A stretch of 64,000 nucleotides of DNA, from assembly GCF_032842945.2 (NCBI RefSeq), contig NZ_CP146606.1, positions 1,306,501-1,370,500 of the forward strand, written 5' to 3'. Position numbers and translations under genes: made by a program. The notes under the pieces were generated by a model. The model saw only the letters and a program-made list of their open reading frames with translations, made no database searches and was not told the DNA's origin. The stretch comes from Roseovarius sp. W115. Its GTDB lineage: Bacteria; Pseudomonadota; Alphaproteobacteria; Rhodobacterales; Rhodobacteraceae. This document shows, in pieces, positions 32,758-41,481 of this stretch; the first letter of the stretch is position 1; each line of letters starts with the position of its first letter.

Positions 32758-33063
32758 CTACGCATCGTTGTCATCAACCGGGAGCACCTCGGCCAGTTCT
32801 TCAAACGCCTGACCGCTGGCCACCATGCAGGTCACTCCGTGCACTGAGGTCACTGTGATCGTCCAAGTTCCGGTTTCTTCCGAGGCGAACACCTCAACAA
32901 CGGCATTGTTGGCCCCAAGGCCCATAGACTGTCGCGATTCGCCGTATTTCTTGGCCAGGTTTTCAACCACCATCTCACGTGGGGCACAGTTTGAGGCAGC
33001 GGACGGGCCAGCCAGGCAGACCGCAATCGCGGCCGTCGTTATCTTCGCATTAAGCTTCATCAT
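32758..33063 (-). CDS. Small exported protein of unknown function
   Basis: 101 residues (99 or 100 if a later start is used) with a signal peptide, cleavage near PSAA. The mature part has two cysteines (near 26 and 79) that could form a disulfide, and the motif KKYGESRQSMGLG. I have no function for it. It is divergent from mcl2, with a palindrome in the shared upstream gap. Confidence 0.78.
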   Translation of the reverse strand: MMKLNAKITTAAIAVCLAGPSAASNCAPREMVVENLAKKYGESRQSMGLGANNAVVEVFASEETGTWTITVTSVHGVTCMVASGQAFEELAEVLPVDDNDA

Positions 33064-33102
33064 TCTCGCCTTTCTAAGCTTGGTCCCTGCCTTTTGAATG
33101 TT

Positions 33103-33118
33103 TGAAAGCGTGCTTTCA
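33103..33118. promoter_or_regulatory. Palindrome between divergent small exported gene and mcl2
   Basis: TGAAAGC (33103-33109), two bases, GCTTTCA (33112-33118): perfect 7-base arms, 40 bases upstream of the leftward start codon and about 150 upstream of mcl2. Candidate operator only. Confidence 0.4.
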
Positions 33119-33268
33119 TGGCTACCAAAACAAGGTTAATGCGACGTTCGCCTCGCTTATCTTTCGTATGTTTCTGCACTGCGGCGGGAAAATCCTTGAA
33201 CTTTTCAGGCAAAAAATGGCAATGCTGCGCAAGAAAATTTCTATCGACTTTGGAAAGGAGCCGTTTGA

Positions 33269-34132
33269 ATGGACCTTCAGACGCACCCCTATCGTTCTGT
33301 ACTTTATATCCCTGGCTCCAAGGAACGTGCGCTTGAGAAGGCGCGCAGCCTTCCGACGGACGCGATCATTTTTGATCTGGAAGATGCCGTGGCCCCCGAT
33401 GCCAAGGCCGAGGCCCGGCAGACACTGGCGCAAGCTCTCAGCGATGGCGGCTACGGCAATCGGGTCAAAGTGGTGCGGATCAACGCCCTGACCACCGAGT
33501 GGGGCTTTGAAGATGTACGTGTTTTGGGCAACGCCGGAGCCGACATCATCCTACTGCCTAAGGTGAACAACTACTCCGATGTTGATAGCCTCGCCGATAT
33601 GGTTGGACCAGATATGCCGATCTGGACGATGATGGAGACGCCTGCGAGCGTGTTTAACGCACGTGAGATTGCCGCGCATCGCCAAGTAACGGGCCTGATT
33701 ACAGGAACCAACGACCTGACCAAGGAATTGGGGTGCCGCTACCGGCCGGACCGCATGCCTCTTTTGTCATCCTTGCAAATGATCGTGATGGCCGCACGTG
33801 CGGCGCGCGGAGTTGTAGCGATTGATGGCGTCTACAACCGATTTCGGGATGGCGATGGATTGAAAGCGGAATGCGAACATGGCCGAGATCTGGGCTTTGA
33901 TGGCAAGACGCTCATTCACCCAGCGCAGATTGAAGTAACCAACACCGCCTTTGCGCCAACGCAGTCTGAAATCGACCTTGCCAAGCGACAGATCGAAGCC
34001 TTCGAGGAAAGTCAGCGGCAGGGACAGGGCGTGGCCGTTGTTGACGGTCAGATCGTAGAAAACCTACACGTGGTTGCAGCCCAGCGCATTCTGGCCAAAT
34101 CGGAAGCAATTGCCGAGATGGCAGCGGAGTAA
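33269..34132 (+). CDS. mcl2: (3S)-malyl-CoA thioesterase, HpcH/HpaI lyase family
   Basis: 287 residues of the HpcH/HpaI aldolase/citrate-lyase-beta fold, with YRSVLYIPG near the N-terminus and the metal-binding DLEDAV (36-41). In Rhodobacter sphaeroides the shorter Mcl paralogue, encoded between mdh and sdh, hydrolyses (3S)-malyl-CoA to malate in the ethylmalonyl-CoA pathway; length and location match, so I name it after that. A malyl-CoA lyase or citrate-lyase-beta-like role remains possible. An AAGGAG precedes the ATG. Confidence 0.85.
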   Translation: MDLQTHPYRSVLYIPGSKERALEKARSLPTDAIIFDLEDAVAPDAKAEARQTLAQALSDGGYGNRVKVVRINALTTEWGFEDVRVLGNAGADIILLPKVNNYSDVDSLADMVGPDMPIWTMMETPASVFNAREIAAHRQVTGLITGTNDLTKELGCRYRPDRMPLLSSLQMIVMAARAARGVVAIDGVYNRFRDGDGLKAECEHGRDLGFDGKTLIHPAQIEVTNTAFAPTQSEIDLAKRQIEAFEESQRQGQGVAVVDGQIVENLHVVAAQRILAKSEAIAEMAAE

Positions 34133-34137
34133 GCGAC

Positions 34138-34686
34138 ATGATCTATCTCATTCTTGGTCTTGTTCTTTGGAGTGCCGCACATCTCCTGAAGCGTCTTGCG
34201 CCAGGCCTGCGCGCAGCTTTGGGGGAAGGACCAGGCAAGGGGATTATCGCTGTCACGTTGCTCATCAGCATTTGGCTCATGAGCAAAGGCTATGGTATGG
34301 CCGATGGCGCGGTTTTCTGGGGGCGTAGCCCGGCGCTTGTCGGCATCAACAATCTGCTGATGTTGCTTGCGGTCTACATGTTCGCCGCATCAGGTATGAA
34401 AACAGCTCTGGCACGCCGGATGCGTCACCCGATGTTGGGTGCGGTCAAGGTTTGGGCCTTGGCGCATATTCTGGTGAACGGGGATGTTCCATCTTTCATC
34501 CTCTTCGGCGGCCTTTTGGCCTGGGCTGTGGTGCAGATGATTGTCATCAACAAAGCGCAACCTGAATGGACCCGCCCCGATCCTGTTCCACAAAGCAAGG
34601 AACTGATGGCGCTTGGCGGCACCGTTGTGGTCTTTGCCGTGATTGCAGGGATACATTACTGGCTTGGCTATCCGGCCTTTGGGTAA
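34138..34686 (+). CDS. NnrU-family membrane protein
   Basis: 182 residues with five or six membrane helices and the family motifs RHPMLGAVKVWALAHILVNGD. NnrU was first met near nitric oxide reductase genes, but no denitrification gene is in this window and the role is unclear. It starts five bases after mcl2. Confidence 0.87.
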   Translation: MIYLILGLVLWSAAHLLKRLAPGLRAALGEGPGKGIIAVTLLISIWLMSKGYGMADGAVFWGRSPALVGINNLLMLLAVYMFAASGMKTALARRMRHPMLGAVKVWALAHILVNGDVPSFILFGGLLAWAVVQMIVINKAQPEWTRPDPVPQSKELMALGGTVVVFAVIAGIHYWLGYPAFG

Positions 34687-34690
34687 ACGC

Positions 34691-34894
34691 ATGAAACTCT
34701 ATCGGTTCCTCTCGGCAGACGACACATCCGACTTTTGTCACAAGGTCACTGAAGCCCTGAACAAAGGATGGGAGCTTTATGGCGACCCGACTTACGCGTT
34801 CGACGCAGCAAACGGCGTCATGCGCTGCGGACAAGCGGTCGTCAAAGAAGTCGACGGCACTTACGACGCAGACGTCAAACTTGGAGAACACTGA
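34691..34894 (+). CDS. DUF1737 small protein
   Basis: 67 residues from the ATG at 34691, four bases after the nnrU-like stop. The pattern FCHKVTEALNKGWELYGDPT is characteristic of DUF1737. Function unknown. It ends two bases before the mch start. Confidence 0.86.
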   Translation: MKLYRFLSADDTSDFCHKVTEALNKGWELYGDPTYAFDAANGVMRCGQAVVKEVDGTYDADVKLGEH

Positions 34895-34896
34895 AC

Positions 34897-35928
34897 ATGG
34901 TCAAGACCAACCCGGGCCGGTTTTTTGAAGACTACACCGTCGGCGAGACCATTCATCATGCCGTGCCTCGTACGGTGTCCGGAGGAGAGCGCGCGCTTTA
35001 TCACGCGCTCTATCCTGCGCGGCATGCGCTCTATTCATCCGATGAGTTCGCCCGCGCCTGCGGCCTGCCTGCAAGTCCACTGGATGATATCGCAGCGTTT
35101 CACGTGGTCTTCGGAAAGACTGTTCCCGATATTTCACTCAATGCGATTGCCAATCTTGGCTATGCAGAGGGACGGTGGCTGAAGCCGATTTATCCGGGCG
35201 ATACGCTACGTTCGTCATCGGAGGTGATCGGCCTCAAACAGAATTCGAATGGTAAATCCGGGGTTGTCTGGGTTCGCACAAAAGGCACGAACCAAAGCGG
35301 TGAGGTGGTGCTTGATTATGTGCGCTGGGTCATGGTGCGCAAACGCAATGTCGATGCACCCGCGCCCGACACACTCATTCCTGAGTTAAAACCGGCGCTC
35401 GAAGTAGCGGATCTGGTGGTGCCCGAGGGGCTTACTTTCGACGACTACGATTATACCCTTGCCGGAGAACCACATCGCTGGGGCGATTATGATGTCGGTG
35501 AAACCATTGACCATGTGGATGGCGTCACGGTCGAAGAGGCCGAACATATGATGGCCACGCGTCTTTGGCAGAACACAGCGAAGGTCCATTTTGATGCGAC
35601 CCTTCGCGAGGATGGCCGGCGGCTCATCTATGGCGGTCACGTCATTTCCATGGCGCGTACGCTTAGCTTTAATGGGCTGGCCAATGCGCAGATCGTTGCT
35701 GGATTGAATGCCGGGGCGCATGCGAATCCATGCTACAGCGGTGATACGATCAAGGCCTGGTCTGAAGTGCTGGACAAAGCCGAAACCGGCGTACAAGGCG
35801 TCGGCGCACTGCGTTTGCGATTGGTGGCGACCAAGGGTGGAGCGCCTTTCACCCTGAAAGGCGAGGATGGCAAGTACCTGCCGCACGTGATGCTTGATCT
35901 GGACTACTGGGCGCTCATGCCGATGTGA
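34897..35928 (+). CDS. mch: Mesaconyl-CoA (2-methylfumaryl-CoA) hydratase, MaoC family
   Basis: 343 residues from the ATG at 34897, the length of R. sphaeroides mesaconyl-CoA hydratase, and with two hot-dog (MaoC-like) halves: FFEDYTVGETIHHAVPRTV near the start and a second YDVGETIDHVDG near 200. In the ethylmalonyl-CoA pathway it forms beta-methylmalyl-CoA. The mcl2 gene, four genes' length upstream, acts in the same pathway. Confidence 0.88.
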   Translation: MVKTNPGRFFEDYTVGETIHHAVPRTVSGGERALYHALYPARHALYSSDEFARACGLPASPLDDIAAFHVVFGKTVPDISLNAIANLGYAEGRWLKPIYPGDTLRSSSEVIGLKQNSNGKSGVVWVRTKGTNQSGEVVLDYVRWVMVRKRNVDAPAPDTLIPELKPALEVADLVVPEGLTFDDYDYTLAGEPHRWGDYDVGETIDHVDGVTVEEAEHMMATRLWQNTAKVHFDATLREDGRRLIYGGHVISMARTLSFNGLANAQIVAGLNAGAHANPCYSGDTIKAWSEVLDKAETGVQGVGALRLRLVATKGGAPFTLKGEDGKYLPHVMLDLDYWALMPM

Positions 35929-35974
35929 ATGTCAGCCCCTAGGCAGCGGAGATGAAATTGGTCATGCTCGAGGG

Positions 35975-36664
35975 ATGATCAAACGTCTTGGCCTCGCGAT
36001 TATCTTTATGCTTGTGACATGCCGCGCCATGGCTTGTGAGGTGGCATTGGTTCTGGCCGTGGACGTCTCAGGCTCAGTGGACAACGAGGAATACCGCATC
36101 CAGATGCAGGGGATTGCTGATGGGTTGCGCGACGGGTCGGTTGCCGAGGCGCTTGTTACTCAAGAGGCCGCTGTGATGGTCTTGCAGTGGACCGGGTCTT
36201 CGCGCCAACGCGTGGTCACGCCATGGACCCGGATGACCGATTTTGATGTGCTCGAGAATTTTGCGGCGCAAGTGGAATCAACGCCGCGTGTCTGGCGCAA
36301 CTTCTCCACAGCCATCGGCGAGGCCCTCGCCTTTGCAGGGGCGCAGTTTGCTGATGTCCCAGATTGTGAACGGTGGGTCATCGACATTTCCGGCGATGGA
36401 TCATCCAATGAAGGGGTGGACCCCAAAGAAGTACACAAAATACTGAGTTCATCGAATATCATCGTAAATGCTCTGGTCATCGAAGGTGCTGAACTGTTGA
36501 TGACTGAGTATTTCTGGGAGAATGTCATTCTTGGAAATGGAGCTTTTGTGATCACAGCTAACAGCTACGATGATTATCCCAACCGGATGCAGCGCAAGCT
36601 TTTGCGCGAGGTAACAAAACAAATATCTGGAAGACGTCCTGCTTCTTGGAATCCCAATTTGTGA
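35975..36664 (+). CDS. Exported VWA-domain protein, DUF1194
   Basis: 229 residues from the ATG at 35975 with a signal peptide (cleavage near AMA-CE). The domain starts at once with ALVLAVDVSGSVD, which holds the DxSxS metal-ion-dependent adhesion site, and continues with GDGSSNEG. It lies in front of sdhC. The stop codon overlaps the first operator palindrome of sdhC, and another copy lies inside the gene at 36547-36556. Confidence 0.85.
   Translation: MIKRLGLAIIFMLVTCRAMACEVALVLAVDVSGSVDNEEYRIQMQGIADGLRDGSVAEALVTQEAAVMVLQWTGSSRQRVVTPWTRMTDFDVLENFAAQVESTPRVWRNFSTAIGEALAFAGAQFADVPDCERWVIDISGDGSSNEGVDPKEVHKILSSSNIIVNALVIEGAELLMTEYFWENVILGNGAFVITANSYDDYPNRMQRKLLREVTKQISGRRPASWNPNL
36547..36556. 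promoter_or_regulatory. Single TGTGATCACA palindrome inside the VWA gene
   Basis: A third perfect copy of the palindrome, 104 bases before the outer sdhC site. Its flanks (CTTTTGTGATCACAGC) match 16 bases of the sucC site. It could be an auxiliary operator, or may be a chance match constrained by coding. Confidence 0.45.
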
Positions 36665-36689
36665 TCACTGAAAATACAATGTGATCACA
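36660..36689. promoter_or_regulatory. Paired TGTGATCAC palindromes upstream of sdhC
   Basis: TGTGATCACT (36660-36669) and TGTGATCACA (36680-36689), centres 20 bases apart. Together with the flanks they match the sucC pair in order and spacing. They end about 146 bases before the sdhC start and just upstream of a possible -35. Confidence 0.7.
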
Positions 36690-36699
36690 AAAACCCAAA

Positions 36700-36729
36700 T
36701 TGCGACCAAATGCCTGCAGATTCTATAGA
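36700..36729 (+). promoter_or_regulatory. Predicted sdhC promoter
   Basis: TTGCGA (36700-36705), an 18-base spacer and TATAGA (36724-36729) fit a sigma-70-like promoter. The paired palindromes lie directly upstream, where an activator would bind. Prediction by eye only. Confidence 0.4.
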
Positions 36730-36835
36730 TTCAGGGTTTGCACCGGCAGCAATTGGTTAGATAAAAAGACTCAAGTGGTGACATTGCTGCGTGTCAACGG
36801 GACATGCGTGTCACCCGACGAAGAAGGAAGGGTAC

Positions 36836-37219
36836 ATGGCTGATGTCAATCGCGGCAATCGTCCGCTCTCGCCTCACCTGTCAATCTACAGACCCCAGCT
36901 AACATCTATCACATCGATCCTCACGCGTATCACTGGAAACGCTTTGCTGGTCGCGGCACTGCTGATCGTATGGTGGTTCCTCGCGGCGGCCACTTCTGAG
37001 GAATACTTCGCTGTAGCCAACGCTGTGGTGACAAGTTGGTTCGGAGACATGATCATGTTCCTGTCGCTCTGGGCGCTGTGGTACCACACCCTCGCCGGTG
37101 TGCGTCATCTCATCTGGGACAACGCGATGATGCTTGAAATTGAGACCGCTGAGAAACTTGGTTGGTGCATCATTGGCGGTTCGGTTGTCCTGACCATCCT
37201 GACAGCTCTTATCGTGTAA
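36836..37219 (+). CDS. sdhC: Succinate dehydrogenase cytochrome b556 subunit
   Basis: Membrane anchor of complex II. The ATG at 36836, with GAAGGAAGG before it, gives 127 residues with three membrane helices, RPLSPHLSIYRPQ at the quinone site and HTLAGVRHLIWD, where the haem ligand His lies. The frame is open upstream but the longer start is not plausible. Confidence 0.95.
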   Translation: MADVNRGNRPLSPHLSIYRPQLTSITSILTRITGNALLVAALLIVWWFLAAATSEEYFAVANAVVTSWFGDMIMFLSLWALWYHTLAGVRHLIWDNAMMLEIETAEKLGWCIIGGSVVLTILTALIV

Positions 37220-37229
37220 GGGGACCAGC

Positions 37230-37601
37230 ATGAGATACCTGACTGACCGTAAACGTGCCGTTGGAATGGGCGCCGCCAAATCCGGCGTTCATCATTTCTG
37301 GGCAATGAAAGTGCAAAGCGTGGCACTGCTCATCCTCATACCGCTCTTTATATTTACCTTTGGGGCAACGCTTGGCGGATCCTATGAAGACGTGACCGCA
37401 TATTTTGCACGCCCCTTCCCAGCGATTGTGGCGGCGCTTACGATCATTGTTGGGTTCAAGCATTTCTCGGACGGTGCACAAGTTCTTATCGAAGACTATG
37501 TGCACGGCACCGCACAGAAAATTAGTATCATCCTGGTCACGTGCCTGAGCTATGGCGCTATGGCCACGGGTCTTTTTGCCATCGCACGGCTGGCGCTGTG
37601 A
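37230..37601 (+). CDS. sdhD: Succinate dehydrogenase hydrophobic anchor subunit
   Basis: 123 residues with three membrane helices, the second haem/quinone-binding subunit of complex II. It has HHFWAMKVQSVAL near the start and HFSDGAQVLIEDYVH near the third helix. It starts 11 bases after sdhC. Confidence 0.94.
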   Translation: MRYLTDRKRAVGMGAAKSGVHHFWAMKVQSVALLILIPLFIFTFGATLGGSYEDVTAYFARPFPAIVAALTIIVGFKHFSDGAQVLIEDYVHGTAQKISIILVTCLSYGAMATGLFAIARLAL

Positions 37602-37616
37602 GACCGGAGTAACGAC

Positions 37617-39422
37617 ATGGCATCTTACGAATACGAAACCCATGACTACGACGTGGTCGTTGTCGGCGCAGGTGGCGCAGGCTTGCGTGCCACGCTCGGC
37701 ATGGCCGAGCAGGGACTGCGCACGGCATGTATCACCAAGGTCTTTCCAACCCGCTCTCACACAGTAGCAGCGCAGGGTGGCATTGCCGCGAGCCTGGGCA
37801 ATATGGGTCCCGATAGTTGGCAGTGGCACATGTATGACACGGTCAAAGGTTCTGATTGGTTGGGTGATACCGATGCGATGGAATACCTTGCGCGTGAAGC
37901 GCCAAAGGCGGTCTATGAGCTAGAGCATTACGGCGTGCCGTTTTCACGCACCGAAGAAGGCAAGATCTATCAACGCCCGTTTGGCGGCCACACGACAGAG
38001 TTTGGCGAAGGACCAGCCGTGCAGCGCACCTGTGCTGCGGCAGACCGGACCGGTCACGCGATCCTTCACACGCTTTATGGTCAGAGCCTGAAGAACAACG
38101 CTGAATTCTACATTGAGTATTTCGCTATTGATCTTTTGATGAGCGATGATGGCATCTGCACTGGCGTGGTCTGCTGGAAACTCGATGATGGCACGATCCA
38201 TGTTTTTAACTCTAAGATGGTCGTTCTGGCCACCGGCGGCTATGGCCGCGCCTATTTCAGCGCCACATCTGCGCATACGTGCACCGGCGATGGCGGCGGG
38301 ATGGTCGCGCGGGCTGGATTGCCTTTGCAGGACATGGAGTTCGTGCAGTTCCACCCGACCGGGATTTATGGCTCTGGCACTTTGATCACCGAGGGCGCGC
38401 GTGGTGAGGGCGGGTATCTGACCAACTCCGAAGGTGAGCGGTTTATGGAGCGCTATGCGCCCAATTACAAAGACCTCGCACCTCGCGATTACGTTTCACG
38501 CTGTATGACTATGGAAATCCGCGAAGGGCGTGGTGTTGGTGAAGGAGGGGATCACATTCACCTGAACCTCAGCCACCTGCCGCCGGAGGCGTTGAAACTT
38601 CGGCTCCCAGGCATCTCGGAATCAGCCAAGATTTTCGCCGGTGTCGATGTCACCAAGCAACCCATTCCAGTCCTGCCGACTGTGCACTACAACATGGGTG
38701 GCATTCCGACGAATTACTGGGGCGAGGTGCTCAATCCTTCCAAGAAGGACCCAACCGCGGTTGTGCCTGGTCTTATGGCTGTGGGCGAAGCGGGTTGTGC
38801 TTCGGTGCATGGCGCGAACCGGCTTGGTTCCAATTCGCTCATTGACCTTGTTGTGTTTGGTCGGGCCTCGGCCATCCGCGCGGGCAAAGTTGTCGATCGC
38901 GAGAGTGCCGTGCCGGACACCAATGTAGCGCAGGTCGACAAAGCGCTGGATCGGTTCGATGGAATCCGCCACGCAGATGGCGCCGTGCCAACTGCGGACC
39001 TGCGGCTCGAAATGCAGCGTACGATGCAGGCCGACGCGGCGGTGTTCCGCACCTCCAAAACACTGTCAGACGGCGTTCAGAAAATGGACGCGATCGCCAC
39101 CAAGATGGATGACATCAAGGTCACCGACCGCAGCCTTGTCTGGAACAGCGACCTGATGGAGACGCTGGAACTGACCAACCTGATGCCCAACGCACTGGCT
39201 ACGATTGCCGGGGCAGAGGCCCGCAAGGAAAGCCGTGGAGCTCACGCGCATGAGAATTTCAGCACGCGGGATGACAAGAAATGGCGCGTCCATACAGTTG
39301 CGCGCGTTGATGGCCGGAAGGTAAGTCTCAGCTACCGTCCGATCATTGAGGCCCCACTGACAACTGAGGCCGAAGGCGGCATCAGCCTGAAGAAAATCGC
39401 GCCGAAGGAACGGACCTTCTGA
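37617..39422 (+). CDS. sdhA: Succinate dehydrogenase flavoprotein subunit
   Basis: 601 residues, normal length. The FAD-binding [15 protein letters not shown] is near the start, the covalent-FAD site is [12 protein letters not shown], and the substrate region includes [21 protein letters not shown]. It oxidises succinate to fumarate. Its stop overlaps the start of the next small gene by one base. Confidence 0.97.
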   Translation: MASYEYETHDYDVVVVGAGGAGLRATLGMAEQGLRTACITKVFPTRSHTVAAQGGIAASLGNMGPDSWQWHMYDTVKGSDWLGDTDAMEYLAREAPKAVYELEHYGVPFSRTEEGKIYQRPFGGHTTEFGEGPAVQRTCAAADRTGHAILHTLYGQSLKNNAEFYIEYFAIDLLMSDDGICTGVVCWKLDDGTIHVFNSKMVVLATGGYGRAYFSATSAHTCTGDGGGMVARAGLPLQDMEFVQFHPTGIYGSGTLITEGARGEGGYLTNSEGERFMERYAPNYKDLAPRDYVSRCMTMEIREGRGVGEGGDHIHLNLSHLPPEALKLRLPGISESAKIFAGVDVTKQPIPVLPTVHYNMGGIPTNYWGEVLNPSKKDPTAVVPGLMAVGEAGCASVHGANRLGSNSLIDLVVFGRASAIRAGKVVDRESAVPDTNVAQVDKALDRFDGIRHADGAVPTADLRLEMQRTMQADAAVFRTSKTLSDGVQKMDAIATKMDDIKVTDRSLVWNSDLMETLELTNLMPNALATIAGAEARKESRGAHAHENFSTRDDKKWRVHTVARVDGRKVSLSYRPIIEAPLTTEAEGGISLKKIAPKERTF

Positions 39423-39748
39423 TGCGGGTTGTGCTGATATGTGTCGCGCTCGCGCTGACGGGTTGCACGGCGGCCAATGATGCAGCCGATGCGTTGGCGC
39501 GCAAGCAGGCCAAGACTGTTGTGAATGAGGTCATGCAAGCCCGGTTTCCCGGGCTGAATATCGCGCCGGTGACGGACTGTGTGATTGATGCGGCCTCCGC
39601 CGGGGAAATCCTTGGCCTTGCACGCGCATCAGTGACACAGGTCACCACGCAAACGGCCGAAACTGTGATTGAAATCTCAACCCGCCGGGAGGCGGTGCAA
39701 TGCTATGCTGAAAACGGTCTTCCACTTCTGACAGGGCTGGCAGGATGA
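39422..39748 (+). CDS. Small lipoprotein between sdhA and sdhB
   Basis: 108 residues; a short hydrophobic signal with lipobox LTGC puts the acylated Cys near residue 15. The mature part has two more cysteines (near 53 and 95) and no recognised domain. The ATG overlaps the sdhA stop (TGATG), so translation is coupled. Role unknown. Confidence 0.78.
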   Translation: MRVVLICVALALTGCTAANDAADALARKQAKTVVNEVMQARFPGLNIAPVTDCVIDAASAGEILGLARASVTQVTTQTAETVIEISTRREAVQCYAENGLPLLTGLAG

Positions 39749-40071
39749 TCAGATTTGCGTTCGTCATTTTGACTTTTCTTGTACCGTCTGCCGTGCTTGG
39801 CAATGACCTGGTCGGACAGGTGGCGGCGGTGTGTGTTGCGCAAAACGCCACGCCAGAGACCATAGATGCGCAAGACAGGCCAGCCTACTGCCGGTGCGAG
39901 GCCGAGATTTGGGCGAAGAACGGGACAGAAAATGAACTCCGTGGCGCAATGACATTTATGACCGGAGATGAACGTCATATGAATGGCGCGCCGTATTCTT
40001 ATGATGACGCGCTCGATTTCATCGTTGCTCAAAGTGACAATGTGGCACGAGCATGTGATGTCGAATATTGA
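39745..40071 (+). CDS. Small exported cysteine-containing protein between sdhA and sdhB
   Basis: 108 residues with a signal peptide (cleavage near VLG-ND). The mature part has four cysteines (near 30, 49, 51 and 104), including a C-R-C pair, which suggests disulfides or metal binding. It overlaps the lipoprotein gene by 4 bases and is followed 51 bases later by sdhB. Function unknown. Confidence 0.78.
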   Translation: MIRFAFVILTFLVPSAVLGNDLVGQVAAVCVAQNATPETIDAQDRPAYCRCEAEIWAKNGTENELRGAMTFMTGDERHMNGAPYSYDDALDFIVAQSDNVARACDVEY

Positions 40072-40122
40072 TAACATGCATCGCCTGACCACGAGGATAG
40101 TTGGTCGAAAGGACATCTGACC

Positions 40123-40902
40123 ATGGTACAACTCACGCTTCCCAAGAACTCCCGGATCACGACCGGCAAGACCTGGCCCAAGCCTGAAAGCGCCACGAAT
40201 GTCCGCAAATTCCAGATCTATCGCTGGAACCAGGAAGACGGCAAAAACCCGTCAGTAGACACCTATTTCCTCGATATGGACAAATGCGGCCCGATGGTTC
40301 TGGACGCGCTGATCAAGATCAAGAACGAGATTGATCCGACCCTGACCTTCCGCCGCTCTTGCCGCGAGGGGATTTGCGGCTCATGTGCGATGAACATCGA
40401 CGGAATCAATACGCTCGCCTGTATCTATGGGCTGGATGAGATCAAGGGGGATGTGAAGATTTATCCACTGCCGCACATGCCTGTGGTCCGCGATCTGATC
40501 CCGGACCTGACACACTTCTATGCACAACACGCGTCCATCATGCCGTGGCTTGAGACCAAGACAAACCGCCCGGCCAAGGAATGGAAGCAGTCCATTGAAG
40601 ACCGTGAAAAGCTCGATGGCTTGTATGAATGCGTGATGTGCGCGTCCTGCTCAACCTCGTGCCCGAGCTATTGGTGGAACGGCGACAAGTACCTTGGACC
40701 GGCCGCCCTCTTGCATGCCTATCGCTGGATCATCGACAGCCGGGATGAGGCGACGGGTGAACGGCTGGATGATCTGGAAGATCCCTTCAAGCTCTACCGC
40801 TGTCACACGATCATGAACTGCGCCAAGACGTGCCCCAAAGGGTTGAACCCGGCCAAGGCGATTGCGGAAATCAAAAAGATGATGCTGGAGCGTGCGGTTT
40901 AA
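40123..40902 (+). CDS. sdhB: Succinate dehydrogenase iron-sulfur subunit
   Basis: 259 residues with the three cluster motifs: the plant-type ferredoxin site [12 protein letters not shown], then CASCSTSCP and CAKTCPKG. It carries electrons from FAD to the quinone. The stop codon shares TTAA with the convergent MarR gene. Confidence 0.97.
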   Translation: MVQLTLPKNSRITTGKTWPKPESATNVRKFQIYRWNQEDGKNPSVDTYFLDMDKCGPMVLDALIKIKNEIDPTLTFRRSCREGICGSCAMNIDGINTLACIYGLDEIKGDVKIYPLPHMPVVRDLIPDLTHFYAQHASIMPWLETKTNRPAKEWKQSIEDREKLDGLYECVMCASCSTSCPSYWWNGDKYLGPAALLHAYRWIIDSRDEATGERLDDLEDPFKLYRCHTIMNCAKTCPKGLNPAKAIAEIKKMMLERAV

Positions 40903-41345
40903 TCCGCCGCTTCCGCCGTGTCATCAAGCAGTCCCAAAAGCCGTGTCATGCGCATCAATTGACCCGGCCGGGCGCGTGGCCCGAAAAACTCGACCAGACT
41001 TGCATCGCGCACCCGCTTCATGCGGATATGTGTATCGGCACCGCTTTCCGTAACCTTCAAGAGCTTTGACCGCTGGTCGCCGGGGTTGGCCACACGCGCG
41101 ACGAGCCCGTCTTTCTCCATGCGGTCCAGCAAACGCGACACGCCGTATTGTGGCATCAGGAGCGCTGTTTCCAATGCTTTGGCCGTCAGCTGCGTCTCGC
41201 TTTCAACCAGCGCGTTAAGCGCATCAAAAACATCAAGCGTAGGAAGGTTTGCAGATTTGAGAGCACCCTCCAACGCGCCCCGTGCCTGGCTATATCCCCG
41301 CGACAGGGCATACCACATCGCTTCTTGTTGAGGCAGGTTACTCAT
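40899..41345 (-). CDS. MarR-family transcriptional regulator
   Basis: 148 residues from the ATG at 41345 (a TTG six bases upstream is also in frame). The winged helix is visible as [41 protein letters not shown], with the typical DQRSK wing. A palindrome just upstream of its start is a candidate autoregulatory site. The ligand is unknown. Confidence 0.9.
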   Translation of the reverse strand: MSNLPQQEAMWYALSRGYSQARGALEGALKSANLPTLDVFDALNALVESETQLTAKALETALLMPQYGVSRLLDRMEKDGLVARVANPGDQRSKLLKVTESGADTHIRMKRVRDASLVEFFGPRARPGQLMRMTRLLGLLDDTAEAAD

Positions 41346-41357
41346 ACGCAAAGTCTA

Positions 41358-41371
41358 CATGCAGGTGCATG
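41358..41371. promoter_or_regulatory. Palindrome upstream of the MarR gene
   Basis: CATGCA, GG, TGCATG: perfect 6-base arms, 13 bases before the MarR start and about 110 before creD. MarR proteins bind short inverted repeats of this kind; the assignment is inference. Two direct copies of CTGCGCAAAA follow at 41391-41400 and 41402-41411. Confidence 0.5.
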
Positions 41372-41390
41372 ATCACACAAGCCCCCTAAT

Positions 41391-41411
41391 CTGCGCAAAA
41401 ACTGCGCAAAA
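41391..41411. repeat. Direct repeat in the MarR-creD gap
   Basis: CTGCGCAAAA occurs at 41391-41400 and again at 41402-41411, an 11-base period. It lies between the MarR palindrome and creD. Possible regulator site; no known match. Confidence 0.4.
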
Positions 41412-41481
41412 TCATGGCAATGCACTGCACGCAGCTGGGCCAAAACGGACAGCATCGGAACAGTTGAGACAGGAGTATTCC

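Noticed and set aside
33102..33491. 129-residue plus-strand frame over the mcl2 start
   Set aside because: It overlaps mcl2 in another frame, has no ribosome binding site and no motif.
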